From NCBI RefSeq assembly GCF_029893585.1, contig NZ_JARXYX010000001.1:62001-126000 (forward strand): a DNA stretch of 64,000 nucleotides. The letters run 5' to 3'. A program made the position numbers and the translations under genes. This document shows positions 34,155-41,839 of the stretch, piece after piece (position 1 is the first letter of the stretch; the number at the start of each line of letters is the position of its first letter). The notes under the pieces are model-generated. The model was not told where the DNA came from. It worked only from the letters and a program-made list of their open reading frames with translations, and made no database searches. The DNA is from Streptomyces sp. LBL. Lineage in GTDB: Bacteria; Actinomycetota; Actinomycetes; Streptomycetales; Streptomycetaceae.

Positions 34155-34649
34155 TCAGGTGTACAGCTTGTCGAGGAAGGCGGCCAGGTTGCCCGTCGTG
34201 CGGGCGATCTGCTCCTCCAGGGTGAGACTCTCCTCGAAGCGGGCCCCGGACTCGGGGATCTTCCTGCCGCGGACGTAGAGCGAGCAGGCGAGGTCGGTGC
34301 ACATGTACAGGCCGACCGAGTTGCCCTCGCGGCCCGCCGGACCCGCCTTGCGGCCCGTCATGAGAGAGACGCCGCCTCCCGGATGGGTGGTCAGGCACAG
34401 CGAACACATGCTGCGGTGCAGGAATCCGCGCTGCGAGGAGGGGGAACGCAGTGTCACGCCGACGAGCTGCCCGGCCCGTTCGGTGACCAGATAGCTGCGG
34501 TCGGGTGCGCCGGGATCCCGCCAGCCCAGGAAGTCGAGGTGGTCCCAGGGGAGTTGGTCGAGGTCCCGCGGTATGGCCAGCCTTTTGGCCTCCCCCTTCG
34601 AGCAGTTGACAAATGAGTTGCGGATGTCCTGATCGGTGAGTGATCTCAT
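34155..34649 (-). CDS. FBP-domain zinc protein (FusB-like C-terminal type)
   Basis: 164 aa. The C-terminal treble-clef zinc domain is marked by MCSLC (Cys about 81-84) and CTDLAC (about 117-122), with GFLHRSMCSLCLTTHPGGGVSLMTGRKAG between, as in the FBP_C family related to FusB/FusC, EF-G-binding proteins that rescue fusidic-acid-stalled ribosomes. N-terminal helices RNSFVNCSKGEAKRLAIP are also typical. A ribosome or EF-G role is family inference. Confidence 0.82.
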   Translation of the reverse strand: MRSLTDQDIRNSFVNCSKGEAKRLAIPRDLDQLPWDHLDFLGWRDPGAPDRSYLVTERAGQLVGVTLRSPSSQRGFLHRSMCSLCLTTHPGGGVSLMTGRKAGPAGREGNSVGLYMCTDLACSLYVRGRKIPESGARFEESLTLEEQIARTTGNLAAFLDKLYT

Positions 34650-34664
34650 GGGGAGCCTCCTGGG

Positions 34665-34694
34665 GATGGTCGCCTAACCTAGGGTGGCTAGGTT
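34665..34694 (-). promoter_or_regulatory. Iron-box-like / palindromic element before FBP gene
   Basis: The minus strand reads CTAGGTTAGGCGACC just upstream of the Shine-Dalgarno; its left part TAGGTTAGGC matches one half of the DmdR/IdeR iron box. AACCTAG and CTAGGTT also form a perfect inverted repeat with a 5-nt spacer (34676-34694). It is 26-45 nt upstream of the start. Regulator identity is uncertain. Confidence 0.35.
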
Positions 34695-35006
34695 TGCGGC
34701 TAGGGTACGCAGGAATGAAGGGGGGAGGTCAATGGATTTCGAGTGTGTCTGATCACCGTGGGCATGGGCCGTACTGCGGTGCCCGGGGGAGGCCGGGGGT
34801 CAGAGGGTCCGGGGATATGCCGGTGTGAGGGTTCGTGGTGGGCGCCGGGTGGGCGGCGCCCGTTCCGTACTCTCTGTCGGGAGCGTATGCCGGACGCCGA
34901 CGGGTCGGCAGCCGGGTGATGGCTCGACGGGCCGGCGGGGGAGGCCCTCACATGGAGAGCGCGAACGCGGTCGGCTGACCGGAGGCAGGAGAGGGGACGG
35001 GCGCAG
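34695..35006. other. Non-coding gap
   Basis: About 310 nt between the FBP gene's promoter and the phosphotransferase relic. Only shadow frames are present. I see no RNA gene, no clear terminator, and no motif beyond a G-rich stretch near 34785-34800. Confidence 0.4.
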
Positions 35007-35681
35007 GTGCCGGATTCCGTGGACTCGACGGACTCGACGGACTTGGTGAGGGCGGATCCCGGGAGTTCGACGCGTACGTCGGGCCCCGGGGAAGCGGCCG
35101 GCGCGGCCGAAAGCCGGCAACGGGCGCGGCGCGTGCTGGAAGCCGCCCGGCTCGCCCCCGACTGGCGCACCGCCTTCACGGCCCTGACCGAGGCCGTTCT
35201 CGCCGACGTCCGCCGCTACCGCCCCCGACTGCCCCGCCCCGTCGACGAGACGGCCCGAACGCTCCGGTCCGCCCACCCCGCACTGGACGAGGTCACCGTC
35301 CCCCGTCTCGTCCACTTCGACCTGTGGCCGGGGAACATCCTGGTGGACCGTCCGGCAGGGCAGCGCCCCCGGATCGGCGGACTGATCGACGGGGAGCGCA
35401 TGTTCTGGGGCGACCCGCTGGCTGATTTCGTCTCCCTGGCGTTGCTGGGGAACATCGAGCGGGACGACGCGTTCCTCGCGGGCTACCGGGAGGCGGGCGG
35501 ATGGGCGGAGTTCGATGGTCCGGCTCGGCTCCGCCTCGCTCTCTACCGTGCCTACCTGTACCTGATCATGCTCACGGAGACGGTTCCGCGGGCGCTGGGC
35601 GTCGACCATGATCGATGGTTGCAGCAGACGGTCGCTCCGGAACTCGTCGCGGCCCTGGAGGAGATCCGCACGCTTGCGTGA
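35007..35681 (+). pseudogene. N-terminally truncated APH-family phosphotransferase
   Basis: The frame (224 codons from a GTG) contains the kinase catalytic loop VHFDLWPGNILVD (HxDxxxxN) and the metal-binding IDGERMFWGDPLADF, then a normal C-terminal helical region. The usual N-lobe with the ATP-binding lysine is missing. Homology starts around LAPDWRTAFTALTEAVLADV (about 35157), preceded by low-complexity VDSTDSTD from a 9-nt repeat. Without the N-lobe it should be inactive, although the frame is open. Confidence 0.72.
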
Positions 35682-35766
35682 ATCAAGTACCGCGCCCGCC
35701 TGGCGCACGGCGCTGCGGGAGCGGGCGCCGCACTGACGTTTCGCTGGTCAGTGTGGAGGTACTCGC

Positions 35767-36153
35767 ATGGCCCCCGAACCCCACGTAAGGAGGGCCGCCG
35801 TGGACGACCACCGCGACGAAGGACCCGGCGAGAACGGAGCGCCCATCCCGCGGGACCTGCCGGACCAGCAGGCCCACGACGGCGAGGACCCCTGGGAGAT
35901 CGGATCCGACAGTGCGCAGGGCGACACCGTCGACACCACCGGGGGTGCTCAGGCGCCCGAATCCGGTGAGCCGACGGAGACAACGAAGACAACGAAGACA
36001 ACGAAGACAACGAAGACAACGAAGACAACGAAGACAGACGATTCCGCCGCCGACGTCCCCGACACGGACGAGTCCGGGACGGGTCGGCGCGGCACTCCCC
36101 ACTCGGGCGCCGTACACCCCGAGCACCCGGTCCCGGACGAACCCTCCGCGTGA
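35767..36153 (+). CDS. Acidic low-complexity protein with TTK repeats
   Basis: 128 aa from ATG 35767 (GGAGGT, 6-nt spacing); GTG 35800 with AAGGAGGG gives 117 aa and is equally plausible. It is hydrophilic, acidic at the N-terminus (DDHRDEGPGENGAPIPRDLP, EDPWEIG) and probably disordered, with six TTK tripeptides from a 9-nt DNA repeat. I recognise no domain. Two well-placed Shine-Dalgarno sequences argue that it is expressed. Confidence 0.55.
   Translation: MAPEPHVRRAAVDDHRDEGPGENGAPIPRDLPDQQAHDGEDPWEIGSDSAQGDTVDTTGGAQAPESGEPTETTKTTKTTKTTKTTKTTKTDDSAADVPDTDESGTGRRGTPHSGAVHPEHPVPDEPSA
35980..36033 (+). repeat. 9-nt tandem repeat inside a coding region
   Basis: Six perfect copies of ACAACGAAG, encoding (TTK)6. 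Because the unit is a multiple of three, copy-number change alters protein length without frameshift. It is A-rich against a G/C-rich background. Confidence 0.92.
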
Positions 36154-36193
36154 CGGGTACACCCCGAGCACCGAGCCTCGGACGAACCTCCGC
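36112..36193 (+). repeat. Imperfect direct duplication spanning a stop codon
   Basis: GTACACCCCGAGCACC followed by a CGGACGAACC-type block occurs at 36112-36149 and 36157-36193 (45-nt period). The first copy encodes the C-terminus VHPEHPVPDEPSA and the second lies past the stop. Confidence 0.75.
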
Positions 36194-36512
36194 ACGGAGG
36201 CGACCTCCGGATCGTCGGAGAGAAGGCGCACCACGCTGGTGCCCCACATTCCGGGTGGCGCCCGTGGCGACGATCCTGCTGCCCGTTGAAGTGGCTACCT
36301 TCGACTCCTTACGGCAGGTGGGTCGAGAGGGGGAGTGTCCCGGCAGGGCGAGTGCCCCGAGTGCCCGGCCGAAAGCGATACACGCGGTTTCCGGCCCTGC
36401 GCTCGGCCGGAGAACAGGGGAAAGCCCCGACCGGACGGGGGAATCACGGTCGGGGCGGCTCAGGTGTGGGCGCGGATGGCGGTCGCCTCTCGGCGAAAGG
36501 CTCCACAGGGCT
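36194..36512. other. Non-coding gap
   Basis: About 320 nt before a doubtful minus-strand ORF. No conserved frame is visible on either strand. It contains the inverted elements CCCCGACCGGACGG / GGTCGGGGCGG near 36425-36460, which could be a terminator for the TTK-repeat gene. Confidence 0.4.
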
Positions 36513-36938
36513 TCAGCCGAACGATCGTCCCTGTGGGCAAAAGGTGAGGCCCGGGGACACTGTCCCATCCACACCCACGGCTTGTTCAACAGACAACCAC
36601 CCTGGGGTGTTCCTCGGTCCGTCGCGTTCGGGAGTGATCCGCGTCACTGCTCCCGGGTGCTCGGAACGGTCTCGGTCCTTATGTTCTCCGCCTGCAATGG
36701 TGCCCAGAACGGTCGTCGGAACGGCCCCGTGGGAGGCGTGCTCGCGTAGTTCCCCCTGCAACCGCTCGTGCAGGTCCTCCATCGCGTCCTCGACGCCGCC
36801 GTCCGGACGGGTGTCCACGCGGGGTTCCAGGAGCCGGCGGCTCTTCCCGTGGCAGGCGTCCCCGATGAGCTCCAGGAGGCGGGCGTACGAGCGCAGCGCC
36901 GTGCCGTCGGGCGGGGCCGGTGTGCGGCCGAGTACCAC
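36513..36938 (-). CDS. Hypothetical protein downstream of PHP gene
   Basis: Up to 141 aa from a GTG that lies 1 nt after the stop of the PHP-domain gene, suggesting coupling. The first 70 residues (SYARLLELIGDACHGKSRRL, DAMEDLHERLQGELREH) look like a helical protein with natural composition. The C-terminal half is less convincing, so the true end or reality of the gene is unsure. I recognise no family. Confidence 0.35.
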   Translation of the reverse strand: MVLGRTPAPPDGTALRSYARLLELIGDACHGKSRRLLEPRVDTRPDGGVEDAMEDLHERLQGELREHASHGAVPTTVLGTIAGGEHKDRDRSEHPGAVTRITPERDGPRNTPGWLSVEQAVGVDGTVSPGLTFCPQGRSFG

Positions 36939-36939
36939 G

Positions 36940-37977
36940 TCAGCCGCTCGTCACGCGGTCCGGAGTGCGGCCTTCCCGGGCCCAGGCCAGCAACTCCTCC
37001 AGTGACCAGGTGGTGACCACGCGCTCCGGGGGCACCCCGCACTCCTCCGCCCGCGCGCACCCGTGGATCTGCCAGTCCAGCTGGCCGGGCGCGTGCGCGT
37101 CGGTGTCGACCGAGAACAGCACGCCCGCCTCCAGCGCCGTGCGCAGCAGCCGCCGGGGCGGATCGAGCCGCTCGGGCCGGCTGTTGATCTCGACGGCCGT
37201 GCCGGACTCGGCGCACGCGGCGAACACCTCGTCCGCGTCGAACTGCGACTCGGGCCGCTCTCGCCCCGTCACCAGCCGTCCGGTGCAGTGCCCGAGCACG
37301 TCCGCGTGCGGATCGCGTACGGCGGCCACCATGCGCCGGGTCATCGAGCGGGCGTCCATCCGCAGCTTGGAGTGCACGGACACCACCACGACGTCCAGCT
37401 CGTCGAGCAGCTCGGGCTCCTGGTCGAGGGAGCCGTTGTCGAGGATGTCGCACTCGATGCCGGTCAGTAGCCGGAACGGTGCCCATGTCTCGTTCAGCTC
37501 CGCCACCACCTCCAGCTGGCGGCGCAGTCGCTCCGGCGACAGGCCGCGCGCCACGGTCAGCCGGGGCGAGTGGTCGGTCAGCGCGGCCCACTCATGGCCG
37601 AGGCCCACAGCCGCCCGGCCCATCTCCTCGATCGGGCTGCCACCGTCCGACCAGTCCGAGTGCAGATGGCAGTCCCCGCGCAGCAGGGCTCGCAACCGCT
37701 CCCCGCCCGGGGCCGGCACATCCCCGGCCTCGCCCTCCAGCTTCTCCAGATAGCCGGGGATCCGGCCCTCCAGGGCCTCGCGCACCACCTGCGCGGTCTT
37801 CGGGCCGACGCCCTTGAGTGTCTCCAGGGTCCCGGCGTCCGCCCGCTCGCGCACCTCCCCGTCGGGCAGTGCGGACAGCACCCGGGACGCCGTACGGAAG
37901 GCACGCACGCGGTAGGTGGGTTCACTGGACCGTTCCAGCAGGAACGCGATCCGGTCCAGGGCCTCGACGGGATCCAT
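36940..37977 (-). CDS. PHP-domain phosphoesterase with helix-hairpin-helix (PolX-like)
   Basis: 345 aa from ATG 37977 (GGAGGTGACC Shine-Dalgarno). N-terminal helix-hairpin-helix region (LETLKGVGPKTAQVVREAL, about 55-75) and a C-terminal PHP domain with metal ligands in GDCHLHSDWSDG, ALTDHS, GIECDI, SVHS, GHCTG and SVDTDAHAPGQ. This equals the C-terminal part of bacterial PolX without the polymerase domain; related stand-alone proteins are phosphoesterases or nucleases. Confidence 0.9.
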   Translation of the reverse strand: MDPVEALDRIAFLLERSSEPTYRVRAFRTASRVLSALPDGEVRERADAGTLETLKGVGPKTAQVVREALEGRIPGYLEKLEGEAGDVPAPGGERLRALLRGDCHLHSDWSDGGSPIEEMGRAAVGLGHEWAALTDHSPRLTVARGLSPERLRRQLEVVAELNETWAPFRLLTGIECDILDNGSLDQEPELLDELDVVVVSVHSKLRMDARSMTRRMVAAVRDPHADVLGHCTGRLVTGRERPESQFDADEVFAACAESGTAVEINSRPERLDPPRRLLRTALEAGVLFSVDTDAHAPGQLDWQIHGCARAEECGVPPERVVTTWSLEELLAWAREGRTPDRVTSG

Positions 37978-38022
37978 GGTCACCTCCACCTCCAGAGTTC
38001 CCCAGCTCCCCGGGGACCGCAC

Positions 38023-38318
38023 GACGGGCGGGACGCCGGTTTCCGCGGGCCGTGCGGCGCGGGGCGGTTCGTCCGGTCGAGGCCGAAGGCGGCGACCTCA
38101 CGATCGATGGCGGTGACCCTGGGCCCCCTCCGTTCGGCGCGACCTGGACAGCGGCGACCTGATCGAGTTGCCTGCCGCCCTGGCCGGCCGGGGCCCCGCG
38201 CGCCCGCTGGGGACCCGGACGTGCGGCCACCCAGGCGCGGTCGAGGCGGCGGCGCTGGGTCCGCCGGGTGGGTGAGGCACGCCTCTCCATCCCGCGCTTC
38301 GCGTTCTAGGCTCTATGC
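38023..38318. other. Divergent intergenic region
   Basis: 296 nt between the PHP gene (minus) and the 78-aa gene (plus). The GC-rich inverted elements GGCCGGGGCCCC near 38187-38198 are the only structure. A -10-like TAGGCT lies at 38308-38313, 5 nt before the next ATG region, fitting leaderless or near-leaderless transcription. Confidence 0.4.
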
Positions 38319-38555
38319 ATGACCGAAAGCGCGAGCCCGTACATGGCCCACCCGCGGATCCTGGTGCTCGGGGTACAGCCTGGCACGCCGCCGTTCCGGA
38401 TCGTGGAGATCGACGGCGAGGTCGTCGGTGAGGCGAAGACCGTCATCGACGTCCTGGCAGCCGCGGCGGCGTTCGGCATCAAGGTCCACGACCTGGACGA
38501 TCCGGAGGTGGTCCGCTGGGTGGGCGGGGACAAGTTCACCTGGCACCGGCACTGA
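38319..38555 (+). CDS. Small conserved-looking hypothetical protein
   Basis: 78 aa: compact alternating pattern (RILVLGVQPGTPPFRIVEID, EAKTVIDVLAAAAAFGIKVHDLDDPEVVRWVGG). No signal peptide or membrane segment. No Shine-Dalgarno is visible and a TAGGCT -10-like box lies just upstream, so it may be leaderless. The stop codon falls inside the 25-nt repeat array. I recognise no named domain. Confidence 0.65.
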   Translation: MTESASPYMAHPRILVLGVQPGTPPFRIVEIDGEVVGEAKTVIDVLAAAAAFGIKVHDLDDPEVVRWVGGDKFTWHRH

Positions 38556-38650
38556 CCGATCGGGTCAGCCGGCCCGCTGACCGATCGGGTCAGCCGGCCC
38601 GCTGACTGACCGGGTCAGCCGGCCCGCTGACTGACCGGGTCAGCCGACCG
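38552..38650. repeat. 25-nt tandem repeat forming hairpins at a convergent junction
   Basis: Four copies start at 38552, 38577, 38602 and 38627. Copies 1-2 contain CTGACC-GATCG-GGTCAG and copies 3-4 a variant, so each folds into a stem. The array fills the gap between two convergent genes, and the stop codons of both (38553-38555 plus; 38640-38642 minus) lie within it. It probably works as a multi-hairpin bidirectional terminator. Confidence 0.9.
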
Positions 38651-39869
38651 TCCACTTCTGGTTGGCCCCGCCCGTGCAGGTCCAGATCTGCAGCCGGGTT
38701 TCGTTGGCCGAGCTGTTGCCCGTCGCGTCGAGGCACTTGTCGGCCGGCGGATTGACGATGTCCCGTGCCGCGTTGACGGTCCACTTCTGGTGGGGGCCGC
38801 CGGTGCAGTCCCACAGCTGGACGGCCGATCCGTCCGCCGTGCCGTCACCGCTCACATCCAGGCACTTGCCGAGCGCGCGGAGTGTGCCGTCGGAACCGAC
38901 GGTCCACTGCTGGGCGGCGGTGCCGTTGCAGTCGTAGAGCTGGACGGGGGTGCCGTTGGCGGAGTTCGCCCCCGCCACGTCCACGCACCTGCCGGCCGGC
39001 CCGCGGATCGCCCCGCCGGTGGCCGTGTCGCCGGTCGTCACTGACACGTGGTCCACCACCAGTTGCTGCGGGAAGACGGTGGAGGCGTCCGGGTCGCCGG
39101 GCCAGTAGCCGCCCACCGCCAGGTTCAGGATCAGGAAGAACGGCTTGTTGAACACCCACGTCCGGCCGCCCAGGTCGGCTGGTGTGCGCCGCTGGTAGAC
39201 GTTTCCGTCCACGGACCAGGTGATCGAGTCCGGCGCCCAGTCCACGGCGAACGTGTGGAAGGCGTCCGCGAAGGCCTGGCCGTTCGGGAGGGAGTACGCG
39301 GCGCCGATGCCGCCCGATCCGGAGTAGCCGGGGCCGTGGATGGTGCCGTGCACAGTGGACGGTTCGAAGCCGACGTTCTCCATGACGTCGATCTCGCCCG
39401 AGTCCGGCCAGTTGACGGGCGTGCCCAGCATCCAGAAAGCGGGCCACATGCCCTGCCCGCGCGGGATCTTCATCCGCGCCTCGACGTGCCCGTACTGCGC
39501 CGTGAACTTCCCGGCGGTGTTGAGCCGGGCCGAGGTGTACTGACACGTCCCGTACCAGCACTGGTAGTTGGCCGGGTTCTCCTTGCGGGCCGTGATCACC
39601 AGGTGGCCCTGGCCGTCCAGCGTCGCGTTCCGGTTGCCGGACGTGTAGTACTGCCGCTCGTGGTTGTTGACGTTGTCGCCGGTCTCGACCTGCCACTTCG
39701 AGGCGTCGACGGCGGCTCCGGCGGGCCCGTCGAAGGAGTCGGAGAACGTCACCGCGGCGGCGGCCACGTCCGGCGGATCCGCCTGCGCCGTGCTGGTCGC
39801 GGCGGACGAGACCAGCACGGCGGACAGAGCGGCGAAGAGGCAACTGCGGAGCAGGCGTGGACGGGCCAC
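38640..39869 (-). CDS. Secreted GH16 endo-beta-1,3-glucanase with ricin-type CBM13
   Basis: 409 aa from GTG 39869 (AAGGGAG upstream). Signal peptide about 1-30 (ending STAQA-D). GH16 catalytic domain about 35-280 with GEIDVMENVG: nucleophile E159, D161, acid/base E164. HGTIHGPGYSG and WAPDSITWSVDG are typical of laminarinases. Residues about 285-409 form a beta-trefoil CBM13 with three QxW repeats (QQWTV, QKWTV, QKWTV). It degrades beta-1,3-glucans such as laminarin or fungal wall glucan. Confidence 0.94.
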   Translation of the reverse strand: MARPRLLRSCLFAALSAVLVSSAATSTAQADPPDVAAAAVTFSDSFDGPAGAAVDASKWQVETGDNVNNHERQYYTSGNRNATLDGQGHLVITARKENPANYQCWYGTCQYTSARLNTAGKFTAQYGHVEARMKIPRGQGMWPAFWMLGTPVNWPDSGEIDVMENVGFEPSTVHGTIHGPGYSGSGGIGAAYSLPNGQAFADAFHTFAVDWAPDSITWSVDGNVYQRRTPADLGGRTWVFNKPFFLILNLAVGGYWPGDPDASTVFPQQLVVDHVSVTTGDTATGGAIRGPAGRCVDVAGANSANGTPVQLYDCNGTAAQQWTVGSDGTLRALGKCLDVSGDGTADGSAVQLWDCTGGPHQKWTVNAARDIVNPPADKCLDATGNSSANETRLQIWTCTGGANQKWTVG

Positions 39870-39936
39870 GGCTCTCCCTTCCGTACGGCGGACACGGGTG
39901 CGCCGACTGAGGTGGGGGGTGAGTGCGTCGCCTCTT

Positions 39937-39985
39937 GATTTAAGGAGTGAGGTGAGGGACCGTCAATACTTTGGTACAGACCAGT
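39937..39985 (-). promoter_or_regulatory. Glucanase promoter with DasR-like (dre) site
   Basis: Minus strand: -35 TTGACG (39966-39961), 18-nt spacer, -10 TAAATC (39942-39937). Directly upstream is ACTGGTCTGTACCAAA (39985-39970), matching 12 of 16 positions of the DasR responsive element ACTGGTCTAGACCAGT. DasR links N-acetylglucosamine signalling to polysaccharide-degrading enzymes in Streptomyces. Confidence 0.65.
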
Positions 39986-40042
39986 AGTTCACGATTTCTG
40001 TCACAGGTGCCTGCAAAGATGCCTGCACAGATGCCTTCCCGA

Positions 40043-40597
40043 TCACGCCGTCTTCTTCGGCTTGCGTGCGTGCACCGCCCGGCTCAGCCGCCGCCCCAGC
40101 AGGAGGTAGCCGATCAGCGCCCCGGTGGTGTTGAGGATGACGTCGTCGACGTCGAAGGCGCGTCCGGTGATCAGCGCGCCCTGCGCGAACTCCACCATGA
40201 GCATCACGACCGCGGTCAGCAGCAGGATGCGCAGGATCCCCCGCGTGCCCGGGGCGACCACCGGCACGAGGACGCCGAACGGGACGCCCAGCAGCAGGTT
40301 GCCACCGATCTGCTTGACGGCGTCCCGCAGTTCGGGCTGGTCCAGATAGGCCCGCAGGGAGCGGCCCGGATGCATGTTGGTGTGCGTCAGGTCCACCGAC
40401 GCGGGGGAGGGCTCCAGCGTCAGTCGCGCCAGGACGACGGCGAACGCCACCATGAACGCGAACGCGCACGCCATCGCCAGCAGGCGCAGGGGCCAGGGGA
40501 GGGGGCGCCGTTCACGGCTCGGCTTCCGCGGGGGGCTCTCGGGCTTGGCGGTGCGAGTACGCAGTACTGTTCGCGCACGTGAGGCTGCCCAGGCCAT
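40043..40597 (-). CDS. VanZ-family membrane protein
   Basis: 184 aa from ATG 40597 (GGAGG, 6 nt). VanZ-like domain with about four transmembrane segments: LAMACAFAFMVAFAVVLARLTL, GGNLLLGVPFGVLVPVV, ILRILLLTAVVMLMVEFAQ and the hallmark GRAFDVDDVILNTTGALIGYLL. The basic, Pro-rich N-terminus is cytoplasmic. VanZ gives low-level teicoplanin resistance in enterococci, but most family members have no known role. Confidence 0.9.
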   Translation of the reverse strand: MAWAASRARTVLRTRTAKPESPPRKPSRERRPLPWPLRLLAMACAFAFMVAFAVVLARLTLEPSPASVDLTHTNMHPGRSLRAYLDQPELRDAVKQIGGNLLLGVPFGVLVPVVAPGTRGILRILLLTAVVMLMVEFAQGALITGRAFDVDDVILNTTGALIGYLLLGRRLSRAVHARKPKKTA

Positions 40598-40800
40598 ACC
40601 GTCCTCCAATGGTCAACGTGCCTGCTTCGTAGGGCGGTTACCCGCGAACCGTTCGACGATGTCACCTCCCCCCGCCACCCGTGCCCGCCCCCGCGATTTT
40701 CCTCCCCGCAGTCGGGCCAGGTCGGCGACCACCTGGCCCGACTGCGGCCGGCGCGCCACCCTGGGCGCCCTCGCGCCGACGGGGATCCCCCGGCTTCCGG

Positions 40801-41463
40801 TCAGGTGCCGTAGCTGACCTCCACCTCCTTGAAGCCGAGGGAACCCAGCAGGCCCTTCAGCATGGTGGTGGTGTTGGACTCGGCCCGCCTGGTCAGCTCG
40901 CTCTCCTTCGCGGCCTCGGTGATGTGCCGCACCGCGAGCTTCTGCACGGCCTGCTCGCTGTTGGGGTTGTCCGAGAAGAGATCGCCGAGGCGGTCGAGGA
41001 GACCCCGCTGCTTGGAGACCGCGTAGGAGCGGTCGGCGTCGAGGGTCGCCTTGCCGAGCTGGGCGTGCGGCAGCCGCAGGGTGGCCGACGTACGGGCGTC
41101 ATTGACCGTCACGTCGTTCTTGTCGACCTTGCCGAGATCGACGTAGGCGTCGGCGGAGCCCGCCCCGACGTACAGGGTGCGGGAACCTCGGATCGCGTCG
41201 GGCAGGAACTTGGTGTCCTTCTCCAGGTCCACGACGACCTGGAAGTTGCCGGAGGCGGCGTCGTAACGGCTGATGTCCTGGATGGACTGGAGCAGTGCGG
41301 GACCGGAACGGTCGTGGGTCCGGGTGCCGAACAGGTCCTTGAGGCCCGGCAGCACACTCAGCCGGATGCCCGCGAAGAACACGACGAGCACCAGTACCAC
41401 GGCACTCACCGCCTTCGCCCAGCCGGGCGTGCGACGGGACACGCGTCTGATGGGAGTCGTCAT
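40801..41463 (-). CDS. DUF4230 domain protein
   Basis: 220 aa from ATG 41463 (AAGGAGGG). One N-terminal transmembrane helix (AVSAVVLVLVVFFAGIRLSV), then a DUF4230-like extracytoplasmic domain (LLQSIQDISRYDAASGNFQVVVDLEKD, LYVGAGSADAYVDL). The orientation suggests a membrane-anchored extracytoplasmic protein. Function unknown in the family. Confidence 0.82.
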   Translation of the reverse strand: MTTPIRRVSRRTPGWAKAVSAVVLVLVVFFAGIRLSVLPGLKDLFGTRTHDRSGPALLQSIQDISRYDAASGNFQVVVDLEKDTKFLPDAIRGSRTLYVGAGSADAYVDLGKVDKNDVTVNDARTSATLRLPHAQLGKATLDADRSYAVSKQRGLLDRLGDLFSDNPNSEQAVQKLAVRHITEAAKESELTRRAESNTTTMLKGLLGSLGFKEVEVSYGT

Positions 41464-41839
41464 GGAGACGGCCCTCCTTCCTACTGTTCGCATTCCCCCC
41501 AAAGCCTTTGGCAGACCGGCTCGTTGGCCGATCGGTACCGCCGGCGGGGGCACAGGGCGCACGGGCGTGGAGAAACCTTCCCCACCGGCGCGTCCGGAGA
41601 ACCGGATGGCCGCGGACAGCACATCCCGGACCCTTCCGTTCCGCTCAGCGAGGGCAGGACGCTGCCCGGACCGATCCCCCGGGCCACCCAGGACGCCGAG
41701 GTCGGCGGCGGGACCATTTCGGTGGGCGGGCGTGGTCGCCGTCCGGACAAAGGTGCCGCCTGCCCGGTCCGCAACCGGTTTCCGCGGGGGCCCGTAGCAT
41801 GAGCGCAGGCAGCTGGAATGATCATGCGAGGAGCAGAGC
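41464..41839. other. Divergent intergenic region before PRPP synthetase gene
   Basis: 376 nt between DUF4230 (minus) and the PRPP synthetase gene (plus). A -10-like TAGCAT at 41796-41801 and GAGGAG at 41829-41834 serve the plus gene; a -35 is not clear. AAGGAGGG serves the minus gene. No other gene or RNA is evident. Confidence 0.4.

Noticed and set aside
34800-35708. 302-codon minus-strand frame over the phosphotransferase relic
   Set aside because: The plus strand carries the kinase motif HFDLWPGN; the minus frame is a shadow.
38552-38650. Possible CRISPR array (also the 830 and 48475 repeats)
   Set aside because: Units are contiguous with no spacers and no cas genes are nearby; these are simple tandem repeats.
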